From JBBFMJ01 sp037441225 (GTDB lineage: Bacteria > Acidobacteriota > Thermoanaerobaculia > UBA2201), in assembly GCA_037441225.1 (NCBI GenBank), contig JBBISU010000052.1:1-21534 (forward strand): a stretch of DNA of 21,534 nt, written 5' to 3'. Of this stretch, positions 13,603 to 21,453 are shown piece after piece. A program made the translations under genes and the position numbers. Within the stretch, counting starts at the first letter, position 1. Every line of letters begins with the position of its first letter. The notes beneath the pieces are model-generated. The model was not told the DNA's origin, made no database searches, and saw only the letters and a list, made by a program, of their open reading frames with translations.

Positions 13603-14447
13603 AGATAAAACTTCATCACCCAATAATTATAGTTTTATTTTATTTAGCAAAATTTTTCATCAAATTATTGCCATTAAATTTTCTTCCTTTTTTAGGTTCC
13701 CAATTGGGAAAGTATTCCTTTCTAATTTTGAAATCAAAAAGAAATTTGGTCTATGAAAATTTAAAGATTGCTTTTCCGCATTGGGATAAAGAAAAATTAA
13801 AAAAATGCGTTCTTGAAAATTTCAAGCACTATGGAATTACTTTCTTGGAACTCTTTAAAACAGAAAATCTATTAAATAAAATTGAAATTGAAGGGATTGA
13901 AAACTTAAAAGAGAAGCCATCTATCTTAATTACAGGTCATATAGGAAACTGGGAACTTATGGCACAGGCATTAGGGAAAAATGGAGTTCCTCTTTTTGCT
14001 TTAGCAAAAAAGTCATATTTAAATGTTTTCACAAAATTTTTAATAAATTTAAGAAAAAAAGGAAATGTGGAAACAATTTTAAGGTCAGAAAATGATAGTC
14101 CCAAAAAACTATTAAAAGCAATCAGGGAAGGAAAGGTTTTAGGTTTTTTAATTGATCAGGATACAAAGGTTGATGGAATTTTTGTGGATTTTTTTGGAAG
14201 ACCTGCTTACACTCCAAAAGGTCCTGTTGAAATTGCTTTAAAAAAAAATATTCCTTTAAATTTTGGATATTTGGTAAGAAAAGGAAACCTTAAATATTAT
14301 TTAAAGGTAGAAAGAATTGATAATATTTCATTAAATTTGGAAGAAATATTAAGAATAATAAACAAAAAATTTGAAAATATAATAAAAGCACATCCAACTC
14401 AATGGGTCTGGGTTCACAAAAGGTGGAAAACAAAACCTATCAATTAA
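13590..14447 (+). CDS. LpxL/HtrB-family lysophospholipid (lipid A) acyltransferase
   Basis: Inner-membrane enzyme that adds a secondary acyl chain to KDO-lipid A or a related acceptor. One hydrophobic N-terminal anchor (about residues 11-45) is followed by the catalytic HxxxxE motif, ITGHIGNWE (H117, E122), then LIDQDTKVDGIFVDFFGR and the C-terminal HPTQWVWVHKRWKT, a hallmark of the family. The 285 aa are of normal length. I use GTG 13590, which overlaps kdsC by 13 bp; TTG 13599 is an alternative that is better spaced from AAGGGG (13582-13587). Which acyl position it modifies cannot be told. Confidence 0.92.
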   Translation: MEFLKIKLHHPIIIVLFYLAKFFIKLLPLNFLPFLGSQLGKYSFLILKSKRNLVYENLKIAFPHWDKEKLKKCVLENFKHYGITFLELFKTENLLNKIEIEGIENLKEKPSILITGHIGNWELMAQALGKNGVPLFALAKKSYLNVFTKFLINLRKKGNVETILRSENDSPKKLLKAIREGKVLGFLIDQDTKVDGIFVDFFGRPAYTPKGPVEIALKKNIPLNFGYLVRKGNLKYYLKVERIDNISLNLEEILRIINKKFENIIKAHPTQWVWVHKRWKTKPIN

Positions 14448-14878
14448 AACCACTTGAAAAAAAACACTTAAAAGAGATGGTAATTTTAGATTCCTTATGT
14501 TTTCCAGAAGAAGATGCCTATCCATTTGAAGTTATGGATTATTATTTTTCAAGTCTTTTCTCTTCTGCCCTTGGATATTTTAAAGAGGAAAAACTCATTG
14601 CCTTTATACTCTGGGAAAAAAACCATATAATAACAATTGATGTCCATCCGGAACATAGAAGAAAAGGACTTGGAAAAAATCTTTTAAATTTTTCAATATT
14701 GAGAATTAAAAAAAAGGGGTATAAAAAGGTATATCTTGAAGTAGATTCAAACAATACCCCTGCCATATTCCTTTATAAAAAACTAAATTTTAAAATTGAA
14801 AAAAAATTTATTGAAAATAATAAATTAAGGTATTTAATGTCTTTGAAATTAAAAGAAAATACTGGAATTTTTGAATAG
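14402..14878 (+). CDS. GNAT acetyltransferase, RimI-like
   Basis: A 158-residue GCN5-related N-acetyltransferase. The acetyl-CoA pyrophosphate loop is HRRKGLGKNLL (about residues 85-95) after the beta strand ITIDVHPE; the C-terminal DSNNTPAIFLYKKLNFK is the usual RimI-type ending. RimI acetylates ribosomal protein S18 in E. coli, but many relatives have other targets, so the substrate is open. ATG 14402 gives a 46-bp overlap with the acyltransferase gene; GTG 14423 would shorten the N-terminus by seven residues and start close to where RimI proteins usually begin. It is the last gene of the kdsC operon. Confidence 0.85.
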   Translation: MGLGSQKVENKTYQLKPLEKKHLKEMVILDSLCFPEEDAYPFEVMDYYFSSLFSSALGYFKEEKLIAFILWEKNHIITIDVHPEHRRKGLGKNLLNFSILRIKKKGYKKVYLEVDSNNTPAIFLYKKLNFKIEKKFIENNKLRYLMSLKLKENTGIFE

Positions 14879-14988
14879 TTATAAGATTTTATAAATAGTG
14901 CAATAATATTTTAGGATATGTTAAAAAAATTATTTGGACATTAATTTAGCGCAGATTTTTCAATCTAATAAATAAAGGACAAAAAAAT

Positions 14989-15140
14989 GCTTTCCAGCTG
15001 CTTAAATCTTTTCCCAGAGAAACTCAATTGTTTTTTCCAAAAGTAAATGCAAAATTTATGATTTCTATGTATTCAATATGACTGCCAATAAGCTTATTGA
15101 AAAAACAAAAAACATTGTAATAATACTCCTATTCCTCTGC
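14989..15140 (+). pseudogene. possible decayed coding remnant with a frameshift
   Basis: From 14989 one frame reads AFQLLKSFPRETQLFFPKV and then NAKF before running into a stop; shifting frame near 15057 continues YDFYVFNMTANKLIEKTKNI and then VIILLFLC. The joined peptide has the look of the N-terminus of a DUF47/PhoU-like protein (LFFPK, KFYDF, LIEKTK), but this is from memory and weak. The intact single-frame pieces are too short to be a gene. Confidence 0.2.
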
Positions 15141-15287
15141 CTTCTATTTAAAAAATTCACTTTAAATAAATAAAAAATTTTTCATCCTAATATATAATAT
15201 AATCGCTTTTTTTCACTTTACAAAGGGAAATTTTATTTTGCTTAAAAATTTATTTTATTCGTTTGAAATAACCATAAAAATTTTTTG

Positions 15288-15296
15288 TGGTAAAAT
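15288..15296 (+). promoter_or_regulatory. extended -10 promoter of the J-protein/ccm operon, predicted leaderless
   Basis: TGGTAAAAT is an extended -10 box with one mismatch, 8 nt before the ATG at 15305. There is no Shine-Dalgarno. TTGAAA at 15263-15268 is too far upstream to be its -35 (22-nt spacer). Confidence 0.45.
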
Positions 15297-15304
15297 ATTT
15301 AATT

Positions 15305-16936
15305 ATGCAATTTAAAGTATTATTTTATAAAATTGAAAAGTTTAAGATACTCCCCTTTTCTTACCAGGAAGTAAATGGGGGCTCAAAAGAAACCCCTGAT
15401 ATTATTGTTACAAATTTTGGAATATTAAACGAAGAAGAGGAAAAACAATTATTGAATTATTTAAGAGAGAAACCTCTTTTTATTCATACAGGAGACCCTG
15501 TAAATAAACCATTTTACTCAAACCTTTGTTTTAACAAAAATTGGAATGAAGAAGGAATAAACTGGTTTGCTTTAAAAGTTTTAAATGAAATTTTTTCCAT
15601 AAAAGCAAAAAAACTAAATGGCTTTGAAGAGTTTATAAATGAAATAAGAAATAATATTTGTGGTTTTTTTTCAATAAGGAGTGGAATAAAAAGGGTATCT
15701 TTTATATTAAATAATTACAAGATTGTTAATTTAAGCCATACAGAAAAGGATTTTCAAATTGGGAATTTGCTTCAAAATTCAAATTTAAGTTTTAATATTG
15801 AAGAAATATTAAAGGTGCAATATGAAAAAGGAGATTTTTTAGGAAAAATATTGATTGAAAAAAATATCATTGATGAAAAAACACTAATTGAAAAACTTGC
15901 CCATCAAGTAGAAACTTTATCTTCATTTTTTGGCCAAATGAAAAATCTTGAGTTTTACTTCTATCCTTTGGAAGAAATAAAAATAAATTTAAATTTTTAT
16001 ATTGAATTTTATCAATTTTTAAATGTATTTTTAAGATTTTTAAATTTTCAAAACATAAATAAGCCTATTTTTCTTTTAAAAGATACTGTAATTAAAGCAG
16101 AAAGTATTGAAGGAAGAAACATTAATCTTTCACCAACCCAATATTACATTTTAAATGAAGCAAAAAACCCAATTGAAATTAAAAAATTGCTTTATATTAT
16201 TCCAGGGAAAGAAGAAGAAAAAGAAAAGGACTTAACATTTCTTTATGCTTTATCTTTAATATCAATAGTTAAGGAAGGAGAAAGATTAAACCCTTTTGAA
16301 GAAGTTTTAAAATTTGCAAAGGAAAAGGACAAAATGAATTTTTATGAAATATTAGGTGTAAAAGAAAATGCCAATGAAGAAGAAATAAGAAATGCTTATT
16401 TTGAAGCAGCAAAAAAATATCACCCTGATAAATTTTCTTCATTCCCTGAATTTTTCAATTATAGGTCAAAACTTGAAGATCTTTTTGCTACTATAAATCA
16501 AGCATATCAAATTTTATCAAATAAGGAAGAAAGAAGAAAATATGATTTGGAACTCAAAGGGGAAGTAAAGAAAGAATTCGATCCAAAAGAAAGAACAAGA
16601 CAGCTGTTTCAAGAGGCAAAAAATGCAATTTCAGGAAGACAATTCCAATTGGCAATACAAAAGCTTTCAGAAATTGTATATTTAAAACAAGAAGATTGGA
16701 AGGTATTACAATTATTGGGAAAAGCATACTTGGAAGAAAATAAATTAAAAGAAGCAGAACAAGCATTAAGAAAATCATTAACTTTAGAAGAAAAGCAACC
16801 AGAAACCCATAGCTTATTAGGTGATCTTTATTTAAAAGCAGGACTTAAAGCAAGAGCTATAAAAGAATATCAAAGATCCTTAGATTTAAATCCAGCAAAT
16901 ATAGAAGTCAAAGAAAAATTGAATGCCCTTTTGTAA
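15305..16936 (+). CDS. DUF4388 (PATAN-like) - DnaJ - TPR protein
   Basis: A 543-residue cytoplasmic protein with three parts. Residues about 110-225 (GFFSIRSGIKRVSFILNN ... GDFLGKILIEKNIIDEKTL) resemble a DUF4388/PATAN domain, found in signalling and gliding regulators. A J-domain follows at about 344-415: FYEILGVKENANEEEIRNAY with the HPD motif at 373-375, so it should stimulate an Hsp70 ATPase. Residues about 440-543 form three or so TPR repeats (AIQKLSEIVYLKQEDWKVL, LGKAYLEENKLKEAEQAL, LGDLYLKAGLKARAIKEY). I start at ATG 15305; a GTG at 15287 lies in the promoter. It overlaps ccmA by 14 bp and heads the Ccm operon; a role in handling apocytochromes or Ccm assembly is only a guess from position. 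Confidence 0.85.
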   Translation: MQFKVLFYKIEKFKILPFSYQEVNGGSKETPDIIVTNFGILNEEEEKQLLNYLREKPLFIHTGDPVNKPFYSNLCFNKNWNEEGINWFALKVLNEIFSIKAKKLNGFEEFINEIRNNICGFFSIRSGIKRVSFILNNYKIVNLSHTEKDFQIGNLLQNSNLSFNIEEILKVQYEKGDFLGKILIEKNIIDEKTLIEKLAHQVETLSSFFGQMKNLEFYFYPLEEIKINLNFYIEFYQFLNVFLRFLNFQNINKPIFLLKDTVIKAESIEGRNINLSPTQYYILNEAKNPIEIKKLLYIIPGKEEEKEKDLTFLYALSLISIVKEGERLNPFEEVLKFAKEKDKMNFYEILGVKENANEEEIRNAYFEAAKKYHPDKFSSFPEFFNYRSKLEDLFATINQAYQILSNKEERRKYDLELKGEVKKEFDPKERTRQLFQEAKNAISGRQFQLAIQKLSEIVYLKQEDWKVLQLLGKAYLEENKLKEAEQALRKSLTLEEKQPETHSLLGDLYLKAGLKARAIKEYQRSLDLNPANIEVKEKLNALL

Positions 16937-17543
16937 TATAAAAGCAAAAAACATACATTTTTCTTATGGAAAAGAAAACATTTTAAAAGGAATTAATTTT
17001 GAAGTTTCAGAAAAAGATATTCTAATTATTAAAGGTCCAAATGGGTCAGGAAAATCAACCTTAATTAAACTACTTTCAGGTCTTCTTACAGTTGACAAAG
17101 GGGAAATTGAATACTATGTAGAAGATAAAAAAATTGAAAAATCAGAATTTAATATATTTTTTGGCTTTTGCTCTGTGGAACAAAATTTATATGAAGAACT
17201 AACGGTTTGGGAAAATCTATATTTTTTATCAAAATTAAGGGGTATAATATTAAAAGATGAAATTGAAGATTATTTAAAGAAAGCAGAACTTTTTAGTGCA
17301 AAGGATAAATATTTTAAAAATTTATCAAGTGGTATGAGACAAAAAGTAAAAATTATCAGCTCAATTTTGCACAAACCCCCATTTTTATTTTTAGATGAAC
17401 CAAGCACAAATTTAGATGAGAAAGGTATAAGATTTTTATCAGATATAATTGAAGAACAAAAATTTAGAGGAATTTGTATAATTGCAACAAATAATGAAAA
17501 TGAGTATATTTATGGAAACAAATCAGTTGAACTTGGCAAATAA
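16923..17543 (+). CDS. ccmA: heme exporter ATP-binding protein CcmA
   Basis: ABC-type ATPase of the CcmABCD complex, which uses ATP to release holo-CcmE (heme chaperone) from CcmC. Walker A is GPNGSGKST (residues 38-46), the signature LSSGMRQK (134-141) and Walker B FLFLDEP (154-160). The switch position after IIAT is Asn (N190) where most ABC ATPases have His. The 206 aa are normal for CcmA. ATG 16923 lies inside the end of the J-protein gene and has no strong Shine-Dalgarno, so translation is probably coupled. The run ccmA-B-C-D-E-F supports the assignment over a generic ABC ATPase. Confidence 0.92.
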   Translation: MPFCNIKAKNIHFSYGKENILKGINFEVSEKDILIIKGPNGSGKSTLIKLLSGLLTVDKGEIEYYVEDKKIEKSEFNIFFGFCSVEQNLYEELTVWENLYFLSKLRGIILKDEIEDYLKKAELFSAKDKYFKNLSSGMRQKVKIISSILHKPPFLFLDEPSTNLDEKGIRFLSDIIEEQKFRGICIIATNNENEYIYGNKSVELGK

Positions 17544-18207
17544 AATAATTCTAATTTTTTCAAAGGAATTAAAAAGTGAATGGAGATCAAAAGTTTCAAT
17601 AAATTCAATTGTTCTTTTTTCAGTTGTTACATTGGTTTTAATTTCCTATTCCATAGGACCCTATAAAATTGACGAAAATTCAAAAAGTGATGTTTTTTCA
17701 GCCCTTTTAATGCTTTCTTTGTTTTTTTCATCCTCAATAGGGCTTTCAAGGGTATTTGTTAAAGAAGTAGAGCAAAAAACAGAAATCACATTAAAAATAT
17801 CTTCAGATCCCTTATCTATTTTCCTTGGAAAATTTTTATTTAATTTTATTTTAATTTTTGGAATTTCAATTATTATTACACCCCTTTTTTGTATTTTAAT
17901 GGAATTTTTTATAAAAAACCTTTGTTTATTTTTATCAATAATGTTCATTTCTATGTTAGGACTTTCAATTGTTTCTACCTTTATCTCTGCCATCGTATCT
18001 AAGGCATCAATGAAAGGTGCTCTCTTCCCAATTTTAACCTTTCCAATCCTTATGCCTTTGATCCTTGAAAGCACAAAAGCCCTCTCTCTTTCAGCTTCCT
18101 CAGAAGATAAAAGTTTCTTCCTGCAAAGCTTTTTGATTCTGATATCTTATTCTGGAATTGCCTTTTTTGGAAGTATAATATTATTTGAAAAGGTTTGGAA
18201 GGAATGA
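17512..18207 (+). CDS. ccmB: heme exporter membrane protein CcmB
   Basis: Permease partner of CcmA in the CcmABCD complex. About six membrane segments are seen in 231 aa, after the family-typical amphipathic start NKIILIFSKELKSEWRSK. LSLFFSSSIGLSRVFVKE and the C-terminal LFPILTFPILMPLILESTKA match CcmB. The start is uncertain: ATG 17512 is used, overlapping ccmA by 32 bp; ATG 17494 or 17500, or TTG 17527 or 17533, are in-frame alternatives and none has a clear Shine-Dalgarno. The stop overlaps the ccmC start (ATGA). Confidence 0.9.
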   Translation: METNQLNLANKIILIFSKELKSEWRSKVSINSIVLFSVVTLVLISYSIGPYKIDENSKSDVFSALLMLSLFFSSSIGLSRVFVKEVEQKTEITLKISSDPLSIFLGKFLFNFILIFGISIIITPLFCILMEFFIKNLCLFLSIMFISMLGLSIVSTFISAIVSKASMKGALFPILTFPILMPLILESTKALSLSASSEDKSFFLQSFLILISYSGIAFFGSIILFEKVWKE

Positions 18208-18854
18208 TTTATTTTGCTTTTTTTTGGGTTGCTTTTTCCATTGTATTATCTTTCCTTTATGCTCCACCAGCAGAAGGGTTTAAAGGTGAAAGTTATAGAA
18301 TTGTTTTTTACCATGTCCCTGTTGCTTGGGTTTCAGTTTTAGCTTTCTTTCTGTCTGCTTATAATTCTTTTATGTATTTAAAGAAAAAAGATTATTTATA
18401 TGATATAAAATCAAAATCCTTAATTTCCTTAGGGCTTTTATTTTCAATTCTTGCAACTATAAGTGGTGCAATTTTTGCAAAAATAGAATGGGGCGCTTAC
18501 TGGAACTGGGATCCAAGACAGATTTCCATAACTTTGCTTCTTTTCATTTATTCTGCTTATTTGATTTTAAGGTCTTCAATTGAAAATCCCAGAAGAAGAG
18601 CAAACCTTTCTTCTGTTTATGCTCTATTTTCTTTCTTCCTTGTACCTTTTCTTGTTTTTGTTATACCGAGAGTTTATTTTTCATTGCATCCAGATTTGAT
18701 TATAAGTTCAAAAGGGAAAATACAGATGTTTGGACCAATTCTCCATACATTTTTGGCAAATCTTATATCTTTTACTTTAATATTTTTATTAATTTATAAA
18801 ATTGACTGGAAAATTGACTATGAAATATATAAAAAGGAGATGTCAGATGAATGA
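18204..18854 (+). CDS. ccmC: heme handling protein CcmC
   Basis: Six-span membrane protein that presents heme to CcmE at the outer face of the membrane. The tryptophan-rich WWD segment is WGAYWNWDPRQ (residues 97-107), and the two axial histidines fit FYHVPVAW (H37) and FGPILHTFL (H181). The 216 aa agree with the family. ATG 18204 overlaps the ccmB stop by 4 bp and is preceded by AAAAGG about 10 nt upstream; a TTG at 18195 is an in-frame alternative. It overlaps ccmD by 8 bp. Confidence 0.94.
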   Translation: MIYFAFFWVAFSIVLSFLYAPPAEGFKGESYRIVFYHVPVAWVSVLAFFLSAYNSFMYLKKKDYLYDIKSKSLISLGLLFSILATISGAIFAKIEWGAYWNWDPRQISITLLLFIYSAYLILRSSIENPRRRANLSSVYALFSFFLVPFLVFVIPRVYFSLHPDLIISSKGKIQMFGPILHTFLANLISFTLIFLLIYKIDWKIDYEIYKKEMSDE

Positions 18855-18957
18855 TTTGGTTTATCTTACAATTGCAAATTTAATAATTTGGGTAGGAATT
18901 TTTCTTTATCTTTTATACATAAACAAAAAATTCAAAAGGATTGAAAAAGGAAAATGA
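18847..18957 (+). CDS. ccmD: CcmD, small heme-exporter subunit
   Basis: A 36-codon gene wedged between ccmC and ccmE. AAGGAG (18834-18839) lies 7 nt before the ATG at 18847. The peptide starts MNDLVYLTIANLIIWVGIFL, has one membrane segment (about residues 8-25) and ends in a basic tail (KKFKRIEKGK). Small size, single span with basic C-terminus and place between ccmC and ccmE are all as in CcmD, which holds CcmE in the CcmABCD complex. It overlaps ccmC by 8 bp and ccmE by 4 bp (ATGA). Confidence 0.88.
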   Translation: MNDLVYLTIANLIIWVGIFLYLLYINKKFKRIEKGK

Positions 18958-19343
18958 AAAAGAAATATTATGTATTTGCTTTTTTAGGTCTTTTAATTTT
19001 CCTTGCTCTTTCTTTTTTTGCTTTCAAGAAATCCCTAACACCATATGTTTCCTTTGAATTTGCAAAAAAAAGTAAAAAAATTGTACAGATAGCAGGGACA
19101 TTGGAAAAAAACAGCATAAAATATGATGAAAAGAATTCAAATTTAAATTTTATTATGAAAGAAAAAGAGGGAAATGGTCTAATGGAAATCTCTTACAAAG
19201 GACCAAAGCCATTAAACTTTGAAGATGCTACTTCAATTGTTGCCATTGGCACTTATGATGGAAATATCTTTTTAGCAAAACAGCTTCTGGTAAAATGCCC
19301 ATCCAAATATCAAGGAACAAAATTAGAGAGAAAATATGAGTAA
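18954..19343 (+). CDS. ccmE: heme chaperone CcmE, CXXXY type
   Basis: Periplasmic, membrane-anchored heme carrier that receives heme from CcmABCD and passes it to the CcmF ligase. An N-terminal anchor (residues 5-24) is followed by the OB-fold domain (KIVQIAGTLEKNSI to NIFLAKQLLVKC). The heme-attachment motif, usually HxxxY, is CPSKY here (C115, Y119) in LLVKCPSKYQG. The Cys variant is known from Desulfovibrio and archaea. The 129 aa are somewhat short because the flexible C-terminal tail is nearly absent. It overlaps ccmF by 8 bp. Confidence 0.93.
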   Translation: MKKKYYVFAFLGLLIFLALSFFAFKKSLTPYVSFEFAKKSKKIVQIAGTLEKNSIKYDEKNSNLNFIMKEKEGNGLMEISYKGPKPLNFEDATSIVAIGTYDGNIFLAKQLLVKCPSKYQGTKLERKYE

Positions 19344-21432
19344 CATAACAATATCGGGTTATACAATACATCTTGCTATAGTTTTTACAGCAATTTCAAC
19401 TATAATTTATTTTATAAATTTTTTAAAAAATAAAAATTTTATTTTTGCAAGAAATTTTTATTACTTTTCTTTATTTTCAATTTCTTTATCCTTTTTATTT
19501 TTAGGATACCATTTTTTAACAAGGGATTTTCGACTATCTTATGTGGCTTCTTATTCTTCTTCTGATCTTTCAACTTTATATACAATTTCAGCAATTTGGG
19601 CAGGACAGGAAGGTTCTTTTTTGCTCTGGGCATTTCTTTCTCTTCTTTTAGGCATATTTTTAATTAAATATTTAAAAGAAGAAGAAAATCTTGGAATGCT
19701 TATATATAATCTACAAATATTAGGGCTCCTGTATCTTCTTTTAAGGCAATCACCTTTTGTTTTGCTTGAAAATGTGCCAATAGATGGAAAAGGTTTAAAT
19801 CCATTGCTTTTAAACCCCTGGATGGCAATCCACCCACCTTTTATGTTCTTAGGTTATGCTGCCTTTGGAATCCCTTTCACTTTTGCACTCCTTTTAGCAC
19901 TAAAAAAGAGTTTTAAAGATTTTTATTCTAAAACATATAAATGGGTAATTTTTTCCTGGGTTTCAATGGGGGCAGGGATAATATTAGGTGGTTTTTGGGC
20001 TTATGAAACCCTTGGATGGGGAGGATATTGGGGATGGGATCCTGTTGAAAATGCTTCGCTCATTCCTTGGCTTTTAATGACAGCTTTGATCCATGGAATG
20101 GTTTTACAAAGAAAATACAATACTTTTTATAAGTCAAACTTTTTACTTGCCACCTTTTCTTTTATCTTTGTTTTATATGGAACATTTTTAACAAGGAGTG
20201 GAGTGCTTCAGGATTTTTCAGTCCATTCCTTTGTTGATTTAGGAATAACAGGTGTTCTTTTAATTTTTTTATTATTTTTCCTAATTTTAAGTTTAGTAAT
20301 TTTTTTCCTTGCTTTAAAAAATTTTCCAAAATCAGAACCCATAGATTCTTTTGCATCAAAAAAATCTATGATAATTTATGGAATTCTCCTTTTAATCTTT
20401 TCTGCTTTTTTTGTAACTCTTGGAACCTCCTCACCTATTATCACAAAAATATTTACTGAACCATCAAAAGTTTCCAATAATTTTTACATAAATACTCACC
20501 TGCCCATTGCCATTCTCCTCTTGCTTTTTCTTGGGCTTTATCCTTTAATTAAAAATTTTAAATATAATAATTTAATTTTAGCAATTTTTTCAGGAATTAT
20601 TCTCACAATCATTTCTTTTATTTTTGGAGTTAAAAATCCTTTGCATCTAATCATAGTATTTTTATCTTTCTTTTCAATTCTTATTCAATATTTAAATCAT
20701 AAATTAAAAAATGTCTTTTTCCTCCACTCTGGTGCTATATTATTCATTCTTGGCTCCCTCTATTCAACGGGCTATGATAAGCAGGAAAAATTTAAACTTA
20801 TAAAAAGTGAAATTCAAAAATATAACCAATATGAACTAAAATTTGCTGACTTTGTTTTTCCTCAAGAAGGAAAAAGCTATGGGGAAATAGAAATAAGAAA
20901 TAATAATAAAATATATATATCAAAGCCAAAGCTTTGGTTTAATGAGAAAACGAATCAAATAGTAGCAAATCCAGATATAAAGAAAAGATTTTTTGATGAT
21001 ATATATCTTTCAATCGAACAATATAATCCAGAGAAAATTGAAGATATAAGTTTTAAAAAAAATGAAAGCAAAAATGTTTATGGCTATAATATCTTATTTA
21101 AGGGCTTTCAAATAAGTGGTATGCATAGCACAGGCGGCTCCTTTGAAGTAAATGCTTTGTTTGATATAGAAAAGGATGAAGAAAAAAAGGAATTAATTTT
21201 AACATTTTCACTGGGACAAAATAAAAGAGAAGAAAATTTGGATAACAATATTTATCTTTCAATAGAAAGAATTGATGCAACGACAGGAACTGTCTTATTA
21301 AATTTGAGAAAAATAGATGAAAAGCCCTATATAATTATTTCATTTATGCAAATCCCTTTAATCAACCTGGTTTGGCTTTCAAGTATTTTAATCCTTCTCT
21401 TTGGAACTGTTTTACTATTTAAAAAACATTAA
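19336..21432 (+). CDS. ccmF: cytochrome c heme lyase CcmF
   Basis: Large polytopic membrane protein that takes heme from CcmE and joins it to the CXXCH motif of apocytochromes. The WWD segment is WGGYWGWDPVENASLIPW (about residues 226-243); conserved histidine regions include AIHPPFMFLGY and TALIHGMVL. More than a dozen membrane spans are seen, with a periplasmic domain of about 175 residues between the last two. At 698 aa it is slightly longer than E. coli CcmF (about 650). It ends the operon: no ccmG or ccmH follows within the remaining 100 bp, and a hairpin covers its stop codon. Confidence 0.95.
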   Translation: MSNITISGYTIHLAIVFTAISTIIYFINFLKNKNFIFARNFYYFSLFSISLSFLFLGYHFLTRDFRLSYVASYSSSDLSTLYTISAIWAGQEGSFLLWAFLSLLLGIFLIKYLKEEENLGMLIYNLQILGLLYLLLRQSPFVLLENVPIDGKGLNPLLLNPWMAIHPPFMFLGYAAFGIPFTFALLLALKKSFKDFYSKTYKWVIFSWVSMGAGIILGGFWAYETLGWGGYWGWDPVENASLIPWLLMTALIHGMVLQRKYNTFYKSNFLLATFSFIFVLYGTFLTRSGVLQDFSVHSFVDLGITGVLLIFLLFFLILSLVIFFLALKNFPKSEPIDSFASKKSMIIYGILLLIFSAFFVTLGTSSPIITKIFTEPSKVSNNFYINTHLPIAILLLLFLGLYPLIKNFKYNNLILAIFSGIILTIISFIFGVKNPLHLIIVFLSFFSILIQYLNHKLKNVFFLHSGAILFILGSLYSTGYDKQEKFKLIKSEIQKYNQYELKFADFVFPQEGKSYGEIEIRNNNKIYISKPKLWFNEKTNQIVANPDIKKRFFDDIYLSIEQYNPEKIEDISFKKNESKNVYGYNILFKGFQISGMHSTGGSFEVNALFDIEKDEEKKELILTFSLGQNKREENLDNNIYLSIERIDATTGTVLLNLRKIDEKPYIIISFMQIPLINLVWLSSILILLFGTVLLFKKH

Positions 21433-21453
21433 TTTGAGAGTATTTCAAATTAA
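21429..21453. terminator. hairpin over the ccmF stop codon
   Basis: TTAATTTGA (21429-21437) and TCAAATTAA (21445-21453) form a perfect 9-bp stem with a 7-nt loop. On the minus strand it is followed by TGTTTTTT, which suits a terminator for a convergent gene; on the plus strand no T-tract follows, so for ccmF it would rather be a 3' end stabiliser. Confidence 0.4.

Larger units (their letters stand above)
14879..15304. other. intergenic region of about 425 bp
   Basis: It opens with a small perfect hairpin, TTATAA-gatt-TTATAA (14879-14894), which may help end the kdsC transcript. From about 14989 to 15140 there is sequence that reads like protein in two frames (listed separately as a possible remnant). 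TATAAT occurs twice at 15193-15198 and 15198-15203 without a -35. The end carries the -10 box of the next operon. No tRNA, IS end or longer repeat is seen. Confidence 0.5.

Noticed and set aside
15193..15203. Two overlapping TATAAT boxes upstream of the J-protein operon
   Set aside because: No -35 or TGn element accompanies them, and in such A/T-rich sequence they are expected by chance; the box at 15288-15296 is better placed.
17661..18074. Minus-strand open frame of 137 codons within ccmB
   Set aside because: It is antisense to conserved CcmB membrane segments, has no ribosome-binding site and no recognisable product.
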